Notes: generated from the sequence alone by a model not told the origin. Counted from the stretch's first letter, positions 1-9,208 are shown. The stretch: 37,195 nt of DNA from Isosphaeraceae bacterium (GCA_031291845.1 JARLIH010000313.1:1-37195); one strand, 5' to 3'. Numbers and translations are program-made.

Positions 1-14
1 AGGAATCGCCCGCG

Positions 15-3000
15 GTGCAGGACGCGGGCCTGATTCCGTTCGACGGGTTCCAGGACCTGATGGCGCGGCGGTTCGAGCAGGCGATCGCCGCGTTCCGCGC
101 CGTGCTGCGGCGGGAGGGGCCGAGCGGCGCGATCGCCAGCGCGCTCGCGCAGGCCTACGAGCAGGTGTCGTACCAGACGCTGGCCGACCAGGTGCGCCGA
201 TCGGTGCGAAGCTGTCGCGGGAACCGCTGGATGTTCCGCGTCGGGCACGTGGACGAGCACCCGATCCGCATCCACCCGCGGTTGCTCGAGCGCGAGACCG
301 CCGAGTCGTTGTTTCCGATCTTGATCGAGTACACGCCGGTGCGGCTCGATCTGTCGCACAGCGCGTGGTCGGACATCTTCTTCCTCGGGATGGATTACCC
401 CGAAGGGGCGCGCGTCCTGAACATCTCCGTGGACCTGGGCGTCCACGGGCGAGATGACCGGCCTCGTCCGCCGATCGAGACCCGCTTGCGCGTGATTCCC
501 GAGCCGCTCCTGCGGCTGACGAGCATTGACCTGGCCGCGTGCAAGGACGTCACGACGCTGGAGGAGCTGTTCAACTTCGGCAACGATTACCTCGGGCTGG
601 TCAAGGCCGGCGTGATCGCGTCGGGGCTCATTCCGCCGTCGCTCGAAGGGACCGCGACGAAGCTCGACGAGCTGCTCGGACGGGTGGTGCGTCCGGGGTT
701 CGGGCTGGAGGTGGTGAGCAAGGTCAATGACATTCCGAAGGGCTCGCGCCTGGCGGTCTCCACGAACTTGCTGGCGTCCTTGATCAGTCTCTTGATGCGG
801 GCGACGGGTCAGACGCGGGCCTTGACTGGGCCGCTCGACCCGGAGGAGGCGCCGGTGGTCGTGGCGCGGGCGATCCTCGGCGAGTGGCTCGGCGGCTCGG
901 GGGGCGGCTGGCAGGACTCCGGCGGCGTCTTCCCCGGCGTGAAGCTGATCCGGGGCGTCGCTGCCGACGAGGCCGACCCCGAGTGGGGAGTCAGCCGGGG
1001 CCGGCTGCTCCCCGCGCACGAGCTCTTGAACGAAGGGACCGGGGTCCAGTTCCAGGAGTCGCTCGCGTGCAGTCTCGTGCTGGTGCACGGGGGGATGGCG
1101 CAAAACGTCGGGCCGATCCTGAACATGGTCACGGGCAAGTACCTCTTGCGCAGCAGCGTGGAGTGGCAAGCGCGGGGCGAGGCCCTGGCGATCTTCGAGG
1201 CGATCGTCCAGGCCGTCCGCGCGGTCGACGTCCGCGCGATCGGCGGGCTGACCACGCGCAACTGGGAGGGTCCGCTCAAGGGCATCATCCCCTGGGTGAG
1301 CAACCAGTTCACCGAGTCGATCATCCGCGAAGCCCGCGAGATCCTGGGGGCAGACTTCTGGGGCTTCTTGATGCTCGGCGGGATGTCGGGGGGGGGCATG
1401 GCCTTCTTCGTCGCCCCCCAGCGGCGCGACGCGTTTCGGCAGGAGATTTCCGGGATCATGCGGCGCGTCAAGGCCGAGCTCGACGACGCGCTCCCGTTCG
1501 CGATGGAGCCCGTCGTCTACGACTTCCGCATCAACGCCGTCGGCACCGTCGCCGAGCTCCGGAGCGGGGCCGACGCCATGATGCCCCCGCGCTACTATAC
1601 GCTCCAGGTCCCCCGCATGATCGCCGAGGGCGCGGGGGCCGTGGACCCCTTGCGCAAGTCGGACGTCGACCACTTCACGAGCCACTGCGGTGACACCGAG
1701 GAACTCCTGCGCGTCTTCCGCACGACCGTGAACAACCTCTTCCCCGTGACCCGCGCGGCGGCCGACTCGATTGCCGCCGGTTGGGACGAGGCGGCCGAAG
1801 ACATTCGGCGCGAGAACGGCTTTGATCTCGTCCAGCACGAGCAGCTCCGCGACGACCTCCAGCGCGGGCGGATCGGCCTGGCGCGGAACCGGCTTCCCGT
1901 GGACACCGATATTCGCGACGTCGACGACACCGACCTGATCGACGGCCGCAAGGCCCCCCTGCCCGCTTCGGCCGTCGCCCGCGGGCTCGAGGCCCTGCGG
2001 CGCGGGGAGGCGGCGGTCGTCACGCTTGCCGGCGGGGTCGGCAGCCGCTGGACGACCGGCGCGGGCGTCGTCAAGGCGATCAACCCGTTCGTCAGCGTTG
2101 CCGGCTGCCACCGGACGTTCCTCGAGATCCACCTGGCCAAAACCCGCCGGACCGCACGCGCGGTGGGCTCGCATGTCGCGCACGTCGTGACGACGAGCTA
2201 TCTCACGCACCGCGCACTCGAGCGACACCTGGTCCGCACCCGCAACTACGGCCACGATGGCCCGGTGTTCCTGTCGCCCGGCCAATCGATTGGCCAGCGG
2301 TTGGTTCCGATGACGCGCGACCTGACGTTCCTGTGGGAGGAAGGCGCGCACGAGACGCTGGACGAGAACAAGCAAAAAGTCCGCGACGCCGGCCGCCGCG
2401 CCATCCTCGCCTGGGCGCGGCAGCAAGGGGAAGGGTCCGACTATACCGATAACGTGCCCATCCAGCGGTTCAACCCCCCGGGCCACTTCTACGAGGTGCC
2501 GAACCTGCTGCGCAACGGTGTGCTGGCCCGGCTGCTGGAGGCTTCGCCGCGCTTGCGCTGGCTGCTCGTGCATAATGTCGATACGCTGGGCGCGTCTCTC
2601 GACCCGGGCATCCTCGGGCTGGCGATGGACTCGGGGGCGACGCTCAACTTCGAAGTCATCGCCCGGCGGATCGACGACCGAGGCGGCGGCCTGGCCCGGG
2701 TCGGCGGCCGGCTCCGGCTGCTGGAAGGATTGGCGCAGCCGCGGGAAGATACCGAGTTCAAGTTACGCTATTACAACACGCTGACGACGTGGGTGAACGT
2801 GGACGGGCTCTTGGCGGCGTTCGGCTTGTCGCGGGCGGACCTGAAGAGCGATCCTGCGAAGGTGGCCGCTGCCGTCCGCGCGATGGCCGCGCGGGTGCCG
2901 ACCTACGTGACGATCAAGGACGTCAAGCGCCGCTGGGGGCACGGGCAGGAGGATGTGTTTCCCGTCGCCCAGTTTGAAAAGCTCTGGGGCGACCTGACGT

Positions 3001-3146
3001 CACTGCCGGATTTGCCGTGTGCGTTCTTGGCCGTTTCCCGGGCCCGGGGTCAGCAGCTCAAGGACACCTCCCAGCTCGACGGCTGGGCCAACGACGGGAG
3101 CCGGGATTATGTGGCGGGGTTGTGCGATTTCCCGTCAGACGGGTGA
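15..3146 (+). CDS. GHMP/fucokinase-like and UDP-sugar pyrophosphorylase-like fusion protein
   Basis: The likely role is making an activated sugar in the cytoplasm. Residues about 88-305 resemble the kinase part of L-fucokinase: TPVRLDLSHSAWSD near residue 88 matches the family's PVRVDLSGGWSD-type block, and GGSGGGWQDSGG (293-304) matches its GGGWQDQ block. The phosphate loop is poor, with AVSTNLLASL near 247 instead of GLGSSS, while a Gly-rich GGMSGGG lies near 455. Residues about 665-1040 look like the UTP-glucose-1-phosphate uridylyltransferase family: LAGGVGSRW (671-679), K687 in VVKAINPF, and NVDTLG from 854. Known fucokinase/pyrophosphorylase fusions have the opposite domain order. The chosen start is GTG at 15 with AGGAA at 1-5. 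The frame is open to the window edge, so the gene may begin further left. The epimerase gene follows after 59 bases. The sugar is not predictable, and the kinase half could be inactive. Confidence 0.72.
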   Translation: MQDAGLIPFDGFQDLMARRFEQAIAAFRAVLRREGPSGAIASALAQAYEQVSYQTLADQVRRSVRSCRGNRWMFRVGHVDEHPIRIHPRLLERETAESLFPILIEYTPVRLDLSHSAWSDIFFLGMDYPEGARVLNISVDLGVHGRDDRPRPPIETRLRVIPEPLLRLTSIDLAACKDVTTLEELFNFGNDYLGLVKAGVIASGLIPPSLEGTATKLDELLGRVVRPGFGLEVVSKVNDIPKGSRLAVSTNLLASLISLLMRATGQTRALTGPLDPEEAPVVVARAILGEWLGGSGGGWQDSGGVFPGVKLIRGVAADEADPEWGVSRGRLLPAHELLNEGTGVQFQESLACSLVLVHGGMAQNVGPILNMVTGKYLLRSSVEWQARGEALAIFEAIVQAVRAVDVRAIGGLTTRNWEGPLKGIIPWVSNQFTESIIREAREILGADFWGFLMLGGMSGGGMAFFVAPQRRDAFRQEISGIMRRVKAELDDALPFAMEPVVYDFRINAVGTVAELRSGADAMMPPRYYTLQVPRMIAEGAGAVDPLRKSDVDHFTSHCGDTEELLRVFRTTVNNLFPVTRAAADSIAAGWDEAAEDIRRENGFDLVQHEQLRDDLQRGRIGLARNRLPVDTDIRDVDDTDLIDGRKAPLPASAVARGLEALRRGEAAVVTLAGGVGSRWTTGAGVVKAINPFVSVAGCHRTFLEIHLAKTRRTARAVGSHVAHVVTTSYLTHRALERHLVRTRNYGHDGPVFLSPGQSIGQRLVPMTRDLTFLWEEGAHETLDENKQKVRDAGRRAILAWARQQGEGSDYTDNVPIQRFNPPGHFYEVPNLLRNGVLARLLEASPRLRWLLVHNVDTLGASLDPGILGLAMDSGATLNFEVIARRIDDRGGGLARVGGRLRLLEGLAQPREDTEFKLRYYNTLTTWVNVDGLLAAFGLSRADLKSDPAKVAAAVRAMAARVPTYVTIKDVKRRWGHGQEDVFPVAQFEKLWGDLTSLPDLPCAFLAVSRARGQQLKDTSQLDGWANDGSRDYVAGLCDFPSDG

Positions 3147-3177
3147 GATGTACTGAAGACTGGTCCCAGCGGAGAAC

Positions 3178-3200
3178 GGTGCGTTTCACGCACCCTACGA
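3178..3200 (+). repeat. Dispersed palindromic repeat, copy A
   Basis: GGTGCGT-TTC-ACGCACC is a perfect 7-bp stem with a 3-base loop, followed by CTACGA. The copy ends 5 bases before the ATG of the epimerase gene, so a hairpin in the mRNA would cover the place of a ribosome binding site. Related copies lie at 9294, 16957, 20362, 31054 and, on the other strand, 35310. Confidence 0.8.
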
Positions 3201-3205
3201 ATGAC

Positions 3206-4150
3206 ATGAATACGCCCGCAACCGTGGTCGTCACCGGCGGCTCGGGATTCATTGGTTCGCACCTCGTCGAAGCGCTCCTGGACGAGGGGCACCGGGTGCG
3301 GGTGGTGGACAACCTCGTGACCGGCCGGCGCGAAAACCTGGCGCACCTGCCGGGCCGGTTCGAGTTCCTCGAAGGTGACCTCGCCGAATTCGGCGTTGCG
3401 ACTCATGCCGTCGAAGGGGCGGATTATGTGTTCCACCAGGCGGCAATCCCGAGCGTGCCGCGCTCGGTGCGCGAGCCGTTGCTGTCGCACGCGAGCGGGC
3501 CGACGGCCACGCTCAACGTGCTGGAAGCGGCGCGACAGGCGGGGGTCAAACGCGTGGTCTTCGCGGCCTCCAGCAGCGCCTATGGCGAAACCGAGGAACT
3601 GCCGAAGCACGAGGGCATGCTGCCCCGTCCTTTGAGTCCCTACGCGGCGGGAAAGCTGGCGGGCGAGCACTACGTGCGCGTCTACGCGCAGACGATGGGG
3701 CTCGACGGCGTTAGCCTGCGCTATTTCAACGTGTTCGGTCCCCGGCAGGATCCGTCGAGCCCCTACAGCGGGGTGATTTCGATCTTTGCGCAGCGGATGG
3801 CGGCCGGGCAGCGGCCGGTGATCTACGGCGACGGGAAGCAGACGCGCGACTTCACGTACGTCGCGAACGCCGTGGCCGCGAACCTCGCCGCGCTCAAGGC
3901 GGAGCGGCCGCTCGGGGGCGACGTTTTCAACGTCGGGACGGGGCGGCGGATCAGCCTGCTCGACCTGGTGGCCGCGCTCAACCGGGTGCTAGGGACCGAT
4001 CTCGAGCCCGACCTCCAGCCTTCTCGCGCGGGGGACGTGCTTCATTCGCAGGCGAGCCTCGAGCGGATCGGAGCGGCGCTCGGGTATCGACCCGCGGTGG
4101 ATTTCGAGGAAGGGCTGCGCAGGACGCTGGCAGCGGCGGTGCGGAGCTGA
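3206..4150 (+). CDS. NAD-dependent sugar-nucleotide epimerase/dehydratase (extended SDR)
   Basis: This 314-residue protein is a normal-length extended short-chain dehydrogenase, typically a UDP-glucose or UDP-GlcNAc 4-epimerase or a related enzyme using NAD bound by a Rossmann fold. The nucleotide-binding loop is TGGSGFIG (10-17), followed by an acidic residue at the end of strand 2 (VVDN). The catalytic set is visible as SSS near 122-124 and Y146-x3-K150 in SPYAAGK. RYFNVFGPRQ and the later DFTYV block are typical of sugar-nucleotide epimerases. The ATG at 3206 is chosen because the Rossmann strand starts right after it; the frame is open upstream but only overlaps the previous gene and the repeat. 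It lies 59 bases behind the fusion gene on the same strand, so the two may act in one nucleotide-sugar pathway. The exact substrate is not known. Confidence 0.9.
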   Translation: MNTPATVVVTGGSGFIGSHLVEALLDEGHRVRVVDNLVTGRRENLAHLPGRFEFLEGDLAEFGVATHAVEGADYVFHQAAIPSVPRSVREPLLSHASGPTATLNVLEAARQAGVKRVVFAASSSAYGETEELPKHEGMLPRPLSPYAAGKLAGEHYVRVYAQTMGLDGVSLRYFNVFGPRQDPSSPYSGVISIFAQRMAAGQRPVIYGDGKQTRDFTYVANAVAANLAALKAERPLGGDVFNVGTGRRISLLDLVAALNRVLGTDLEPDLQPSRAGDVLHSQASLERIGAALGYRPAVDFEEGLRRTLAAAVRS

Positions 4151-4163
4151 CCGGCTCGCACCC

Positions 4164-5276
4164 TCAGCCCGTTGCGCACAGACCGGCGAGGTCGCGGATG
4201 GCAGCCTGGGCGACGGGGCTGGGGCAGGACCAGACAAGGAAGAACAAGGCCTGACGCGCCCAGCGCTGGGCCGGTTCGGTGCGGAGGAAGCCGGTTCCCT
4301 TGCGGGCGGTCAGGTACGCCTGCGTGAGCCTGAGGACCAGCGCGTTGGCCTGGGCGCGGACCTGGCCCGGCGGCAGTGCGTCGGACGAGCCCCGCGCGGC
4401 AGCCATCAGGACCGACCAGGCCTGCGACCAGGCTTCGGTCAGCGCCTCGACCGGTTCGGCCAGATCGGCCCGCTTGGGGGCTTCGGCGATGAGTGCCAAC
4501 AGAGCCGCCCGCGCCTGGCCCAGTGCGAGCGCCGAGGTCTCGAGGCCTCCCGTGCCGGCGGCGCTCGTGTGCGCCATCACGTCGACGGCGGGACCGGCCA
4601 GGATGTCGGAGGGTTCGACCGGCACGCCGTCGCAGGTGACCTCCGACGTCCGCGAGGCGCCGAGCGCGGCGAGCGCGAACGCGGGCTGAACCGCGAGTCC
4701 CGGCCGATCGGCCGGCAGCGCGATCAGGAGCTGCCGCCCGTCGCCGAGCGCGGCTCCCGTGACCAGCACGTCGGCACGCTCGGCCGCCGTGACCCAGGGC
4801 ATGACGCCATCGAGCCGGAAGCCGCCCGCGCCCGCCTCGGTCGCCATGAGCGCTTGCGACCCGTGCCGCCGCGAGGTGGTGAGCTGCGAGATGCCGACCG
4901 TCGTGAACGCGCGTCCCGCGGCGATCGCGTCGAGCCAGCGCCGGGCCGAAGGACGCTCGGTCGCGCTGACCAGCCGGCGCACCCCGGCGTCGTGCTGCGA
5001 GAGGATGAACGCGGCGGTCAGGCTCCCCTCGGCGACCCTGGCCTAGCGCTCCGCCAGGGTGGGGCGGTCGCATTCCTCGCCGCCCAGCGCTTCCGGGAGC
5101 GACCAGCCCGGCGCCCTGGCGGCGAGGAGTACTTCCCAAAGAGCTTGCGGCCAGACGCCGGCCTCATCAGCCGGACCGTCGGCTGCCGCCAGACAGACCG
5201 TCATCGCGTCGAGACGGACGTTCGCTTCGTCGGAAGACTCGGTCCACGGCGGAATCAGCGCTGCGCTCGGGCTCAT
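4164..5276 (-). pseudogene. Acyl-CoA-dehydrogenase-like gene interrupted by in-frame TAG
   Basis: Translated on the minus strand through one stop codon, this stretch gives about 370 codons, the usual length of an acyl-CoA dehydrogenase (a flavoprotein oxidising acyl-CoA thioesters). The first part ends in PEALGGEECDRPTLAER, then TAG (5043-5045, codon 78). The same frame continues ARVAEGSLTAAFILSQHD, typical of the N-terminal helical domain, and then a beta domain (FRLDGVMPWVTAAERADVLV) and a C-terminal helical domain. A TAC or TAT Tyr codon at the TAG would restore the family pattern. The start is taken as ATG at 5276; a TTG at 5312 is the alternative. A GTG at 4982 could start a shortened protein lacking the N-terminal domain. 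It converges with the epimerase gene with 13 bases between stops. A sequencing error is the main alternative to a true nonsense mutation. Confidence 0.72.
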
Positions 5277-5342
5277 GCGTGTTAGTGTGACGCAAAGTCG
5301 CTGCCCCGCCAACTGGAATCCCCGTCAGAGGGTGCCGACCCG

Positions 5343-6005
5343 ATGCCTCCGCCGTACTGCTACGACCACCCCCGGCCGGCCGTGACCGTCGACCTCGTCG
5401 TATTCGCGCTCAAGGGGGATGCGCTCCGCACCCTGTTCATCAAACGCAGGCACGACCCGTTCGCCGGTCGCTGGGCGCTGCCGGGTGGCTTCATGGAAAT
5501 CGAGGAGCCGGTCGAAGCCGCCGCCCGGCGCGAGCTTCGCGAGGAGACGGGTCTCGAGCTCGCCGGACCGGTCGAGTTCGTCGGCGTCTTCGGCAACCCC
5601 GGACGAGACCCCCGAGGGCGGACGATCAGCCTCGTCCACGCCGCGGTCGTGCCTGGCAAATGTCCCCAGGTCACCGGCGGCGACGACGCGGCCGAGGCCG
5701 CCTGGCTCGACCCGAGATCACTCCGCGGGCTGGCGTTCGACCACGATCAGGTCCTGGCCTCGGCGCTCGACTGGCTCGCGAAGGGGGTCGAGGAAGGGCG
5801 TCTCGGGCTTGGGCTCTTGCCCTTGCCCTTCCGTGTCAAGGACGTCAGGGGACTGCACCGGGCCGCCGCGTTACCCGAGGGTCAAGCGTCCAGGTGGCTC
5901 GCGCGGCTGCGACGCGCGCGCCGGGCCGTCCCCGTGCCGGGCCGAAAGGGGTGGTATCAGGCGGAGAGGTCTGCCTCGCAGAGGATTTCGAACCCCATCG
6001 AGTGA
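5343..6005 (+). CDS. Nudix hydrolase with C-terminal winged-helix-like extension
   Basis: Nudix proteins hydrolyse nucleoside diphosphates linked to another group, or act as ligand-sensing regulators. The complete Nudix box G-x5-E-x7-REL-x-EE-x-GL is visible (GFMEIEE...RRELREETGL, about residues 49-71), with all metal-binding Glu residues. The N-terminus RPAVTVDLVVFAL and the block ALPGG fit the ADP-ribose/NrtR-like branch. About 75 residues follow the Nudix fold, including PLPFRVKDVRGLHRAA and RRAVPVPGRKGWYQ, which resembles the winged-helix tail of NrtR-type regulators, but this is a weak resemblance. The start is the ATG at 5343, divergent from the broken dehydrogenase gene with about 66 bases between them. 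The 3' end overlaps the convergent ACT-domain gene by 49 bases. Enzyme versus repressor cannot be decided here. Confidence 0.85.
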   Translation: MPPPYCYDHPRPAVTVDLVVFALKGDALRTLFIKRRHDPFAGRWALPGGFMEIEEPVEAAARRELREETGLELAGPVEFVGVFGNPGRDPRGRTISLVHAAVVPGKCPQVTGGDDAAEAAWLDPRSLRGLAFDHDQVLASALDWLAKGVEEGRLGLGLLPLPFRVKDVRGLHRAAALPEGQASRWLARLRRARRAVPVPGRKGWYQAERSASQRISNPIE

Positions 6006-6448
6006 AGGGTTGCGCTGGCCGCTTCGTTGTTGTCGATGTGCATTGCCACCGCGCAGCGGCCCCGCGGGTGGACGATGAGCGGGTACGCGTAGTGGATATT
6101 GATCTCGGCCTGGAGCAAGGCCGTGCAGAGGTCGGCGAGCGAACCCGGCCCGGCCGGCAGCTCCACGGCCAGCAACTCGTTCTCGGCGAACGCCAACTTG
6201 TTCAGGCTCAGGATCTCACGCCCCTGTTCGGGGTGGCTCAGGACGAGCCGCAGGATCGAACAATCGGCCGAGTCGGAGATCGTGAGCCCCACGATCCGGA
6301 CCTTCGAGCCGTGAAAGGCCCGGATCACTTCCAGGAGCTGACCCACACGGTTCTCGAGGAAGACCGAGAACTGCGTGACCGAGGGCCAGTTCCGGCCCTG
6401 AAGCGTCTCGTACTCCACCTCGCTGGAGCCACCCTCGCCAAAGCTCAT
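5957..6448 (-). CDS. Double ACT-domain regulatory protein
   Basis: This is a 163-residue protein with two ACT-like units, about 24-90 (TQFSVFLENRVGQLLEVIRA) and about 95-160 (LLAVELPAGPGSLADLCTAL). Each shows the beta-alpha-beta pattern with a Gly at the ligand-binding turn. ACT domains bind amino acids and control metabolic enzymes. Stand-alone double-ACT proteins like this are often labelled as acetolactate-synthase-related, but no catalytic domain is present. The start at 6448 is chosen because GAGGGAG lies a few bases upstream and the homology-like part begins there; the frame is open for 50 further codons upstream without a better signal. It is convergent with, and overlaps, the Nudix gene. 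The ligand is unknown. Confidence 0.82.
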   Translation of the reverse strand: MSFGEGGSSEVEYETLQGRNWPSVTQFSVFLENRVGQLLEVIRAFHGSKVRIVGLTISDSADCSILRLVLSHPEQGREILSLNKLAFAENELLAVELPAGPGSLADLCTALLQAEINIHYAYPLIVHPRGRCAVAMHIDNNEAASATLHSMGFEILCEADLSA

Positions 6449-6592
6449 GACGCTCCCTCGGTTTGTGTCGTCGGTCAGGTTTTCCCTGGCTTGAGCATCC
6501 GCAAGTTTAATTGGCGAAACCACTCCGGTCAATCCCGTCGTCCAGCCTACTGGCGGTTGATCGATAAAAATCGCGTGCCCGCAACTCCGTCG

Positions 6593-6620
6593 TTGCACGT
6601 CGGCGCAATCTGGTTATTCT
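6593..6620 (+). promoter_or_regulatory. Putative sigma70-type promoter for the PPC-domain protein
   Basis: TTGCAC (6593-6598) and TATTCT (6615-6620) are separated by 16 bases and lie about 60 bases before the ATG at 6683. They sit in an AT-richer stretch of the 234-base divergent region. This is a pattern match only. Confidence 0.4.
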
Positions 6621-6682
6621 AACTGTTTGAAGGAATTCGAACTCAGATCTGTCGACACACGGGGCGATGATCGGAGCGCGGC

Positions 6683-9208
6683 ATGACGCGGACCCTGCGG
6701 GTGTTGGTGCTGGCCGCATTGTGCGCGGGGGGACGGCCGGTCTTGGCGCAGCGCATCGTGACGAAGAACGCGCCGCGGGCCGCGGAGTCGGTCCCGGTCG
6801 TGTCGAGCATTTTCCCGCCGGGTCTGACGCGCGGCGCGACGACCGACTGGACGGTCACGGGCCGGAACCTCGGCACGGTCGAATCGTTCCTCATCTCGGG
6901 GGGCGGGGTCGAGGTGGTCGAGATCAAGTCGAAATCGGCGGGGACGGTCGTCGTGGCCGTGCGCGCCGCGGCCGACGCAGCGCCTGGATTTCGCGAGGTT
7001 TATGCCGAAGCGCCCGACGGGCTGTCCAACCTGCTGGTGGTCCGGGTCGACCAACTGCCGCAAATCATCGAGGCCGAGCCGAACGACGACCCCGCGCACG
7101 CGACCGAGATGGCCCTCGGCTCAGCCGCCGCGGGGGTGCTGAAGCCGCAGGACCTCGACCATTTTCGCTTTGCGGCCCGGGCCGGCCAGCGGGTGACGAT
7201 CGAAGTGGAGGCACAGCGGCTTGGCGCGTCGATTACCCCCGTGGCCACGCTGCTCGCGTCGAACGGCGTCGCGCTGGCGCAGGCGAAGCCGACGCGCGGG
7301 GGGGACCGCGACTGCCGGCTCAACCTGACGATCCCGCGCGACGGCACCTATCTCGTCCTGGTGCACGACAATGCGTTCGGCGGGAGCGAGTCGTCGGGTT
7401 ACCGGCTACGAGTCGAGGAAGCGCCGTTCGCGACGGGACTATTCCCCCTCGGCGGACCGCGCGGTCAATCGGTGACGGTCGCGGCGTCGGGGGGCAACCT
7501 CCAGGAGCCCCGCAGCAAGACGGTCGTGCTTCCCGACGACCCCGGCGCGATCATCGACCCGGGCGTCTTCGACGGGCCGGGTGGGCTCGTGTTGGCGCCG
7601 GCGAAGCTGGTTGTGGGGGACGGGCCGGAGGTCTTCGAGCCCCAGGCCGACGACCCGAAACGGCCCGCGACCGCGCACCTCCCGCTCGGCGCGACGGCCA
7701 ACGGTCGCATCGAGCGACCCGGTGAGGTCGACCGATTCGTCATCGCGGTCAAGAAGGGGGATCGGCTGCACGTGAAGGTGCAGGCGTCGGCGCTGGGCTC
7801 CTGGCTCGACTCGGTCGTCACACTCCGCGACGTGCAGGGAATGACCCTCGCCGAGAACGACGACCCTGCCGCTGATGCCAACCCGCGCGGAGGTGTCTTC
7901 GGGCTGAACACCGCCTCATCCGACAGCCAGCTCGACTATGAGGCGAAGGCCGACGGCGACCTGTTTCTCGACATCACCGACCGGTACGGCGAGGGGGGGC
8001 CGGAGTACGCGTACCGGTTGAGCGTCGGTCCGCCCAGGCCCGACTTCGAAATCAAGCTCCTGCTGGCGAATCCGAACGCGAACCGGCAGCTCGTTCCGCA
8101 AGGTCAGCGCGTTCCCACGGGAGGCCCTGGCTCGACGGGCGCGCTCAACCTCAAGCCGGGCTCGATGACGCCGATCAACTTCCTCGTGACCCCGTCGGGC
8201 CGCCCCGGCCGCGTGACGGTGAACGCGGAGGGCCTGCCGCCGGGCGTGACGGCCGAACCGGTCTCGGTCAACTTCACCCCGGCGCGTGGACAGGGGCGGG
8301 CGAACCCAACCGCCCTGGCGTCGAGCGGCTCGCTCGTGCTCAAGGTCGCCCCGAACGCCGAGCTGGCCACGGGCGTCCTGAAGGTGATTGGAACGGTCAA
8401 GCTCGAGGACGGAACCACGCTGACACGCACGGCGACCGCTGCGCTGGCGATCGACGCCGCAGCCGCCAACAACATGCTGCCGCCGCTCCGGACCGTCTCG
8501 CAGATTCCGCTCAAGGTCATCGGCGCCCTGCATGCCGAAGGGGCTGCCAAAGGCAGTAGCCCGCCGGCACAAGCCACGCTACGGGGGATTATTGTTCCGG
8601 GAGCGTTGCTCCAGGGGGGGTGGATCGACCTCATCCTCGAAATGGATCCCCCGAACGCCCGGCTGCAATCGATGGACGTGAAGGCCGAAGCGGTCGGGCG
8701 GGGTCTGGCGGTCGTGGAGTCGAGCGGGTCCGCCGTTCAAGACGCCGAGGGACGACCGTCGCTCCGCGTGCAGGCGGCGGTCGACGCCGAGCCGGGCGTG
8801 AGGACGGTCAAGGTGCGGTTCCGGCCCGCACGGGGGGAACCGGTCGAGCACGAGGTGGCCATCATCGTCCGTGCGCCCGTGCGGGTGACCGCGCGGTCGG
8901 GTCCGGTCCCTCTTCCGGCTGGTGGAACGGCGGCCGTCTGGGTCAGCGTGGAACGCGAGGCCGGCTACTCCGGTCCGGTGGAACTGCGCGTGGCGGATTT
9001 GCCGCAAGGGGTTCGAATGGCGGGGCGCGTCGTGATCCCTCCCGAGGAAACCGGGGCGATGGTCCGGCTCGTGCGGGCGAAATCGGCCAAGCCGCTGGCG
9101 CACCCGGTTGCGCTGCGGGTCATGGGGGTGGCGCGGATGCCGAAGGGGCCGGTCTCGGTCGATTCGTCAATTCGGCCGATGGTCGAGGACCGGCCTGCCG
9201 AAGAATAA
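6683..9208 (+). CDS. Secreted protein with two PPC-type (pre-peptidase C-terminal) domains
   Basis: This 841-residue protein starts with a signal peptide (hydrophobic LVLAALCAGG, cleavage likely near VLAQ, residue 22-23). Residues about 30-125 look like an Ig/IPT-type beta domain with SIFPPGLTRGATTDWTVTG. Two PPC-like beta-sandwich domains follow: one at about 129-250, starting EAEPNDDPAHATEM and containing LDHFRFAARAGQRVTIEV, and one at about 317-450, containing GEVDRFVIAVKKGDRLHVKV. The rest (about 460-835) is beta-rich with LPPGVTAEPV and LPQGVRMAG motifs common in large exported planctomycete proteins. No protease catalytic motif is visible. GGAG at 6673-6676 supports the ATG at 6683. It is probably periplasmic or surface-located with a binding or scaffold role; the precise function is unknown. 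Confidence 0.82.
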   Translation: MTRTLRVLVLAALCAGGRPVLAQRIVTKNAPRAAESVPVVSSIFPPGLTRGATTDWTVTGRNLGTVESFLISGGGVEVVEIKSKSAGTVVVAVRAAADAAPGFREVYAEAPDGLSNLLVVRVDQLPQIIEAEPNDDPAHATEMALGSAAAGVLKPQDLDHFRFAARAGQRVTIEVEAQRLGASITPVATLLASNGVALAQAKPTRGGDRDCRLNLTIPRDGTYLVLVHDNAFGGSESSGYRLRVEEAPFATGLFPLGGPRGQSVTVAASGGNLQEPRSKTVVLPDDPGAIIDPGVFDGPGGLVLAPAKLVVGDGPEVFEPQADDPKRPATAHLPLGATANGRIERPGEVDRFVIAVKKGDRLHVKVQASALGSWLDSVVTLRDVQGMTLAENDDPAADANPRGGVFGLNTASSDSQLDYEAKADGDLFLDITDRYGEGGPEYAYRLSVGPPRPDFEIKLLLANPNANRQLVPQGQRVPTGGPGSTGALNLKPGSMTPINFLVTPSGRPGRVTVNAEGLPPGVTAEPVSVNFTPARGQGRANPTALASSGSLVLKVAPNAELATGVLKVIGTVKLEDGTTLTRTATAALAIDAAAANNMLPPLRTVSQIPLKVIGALHAEGAAKGSSPPAQATLRGIIVPGALLQGGWIDLILEMDPPNARLQSMDVKAEAVGRGLAVVESSGSAVQDAEGRPSLRVQAAVDAEPGVRTVKVRFRPARGEPVEHEVAIIVRAPVRVTARSGPVPLPAGGTAAVWVSVEREAGYSGPVELRVADLPQGVRMAGRVVIPPEETGAMVRLVRAKSAKPLAHPVALRVMGVARMPKGPVSVDSSIRPMVEDRPAEE

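Noticed and set aside
5043..5045. TAG in the dehydrogenase as a recoded (pyrrolysine) codon
   Set aside because: Pyrrolysine is not expected in this protein family or in this kind of organism, and no related genes are in view; a nonsense mutation or read error is simpler.
4042..5139. 365-codon minus-strand frame overlapping the broken dehydrogenase
   Set aside because: It avoids the TAG but gives Arg/Gly-rich low-complexity sequence; the dehydrogenase-like motifs are in the other frame on both sides of the TAG.
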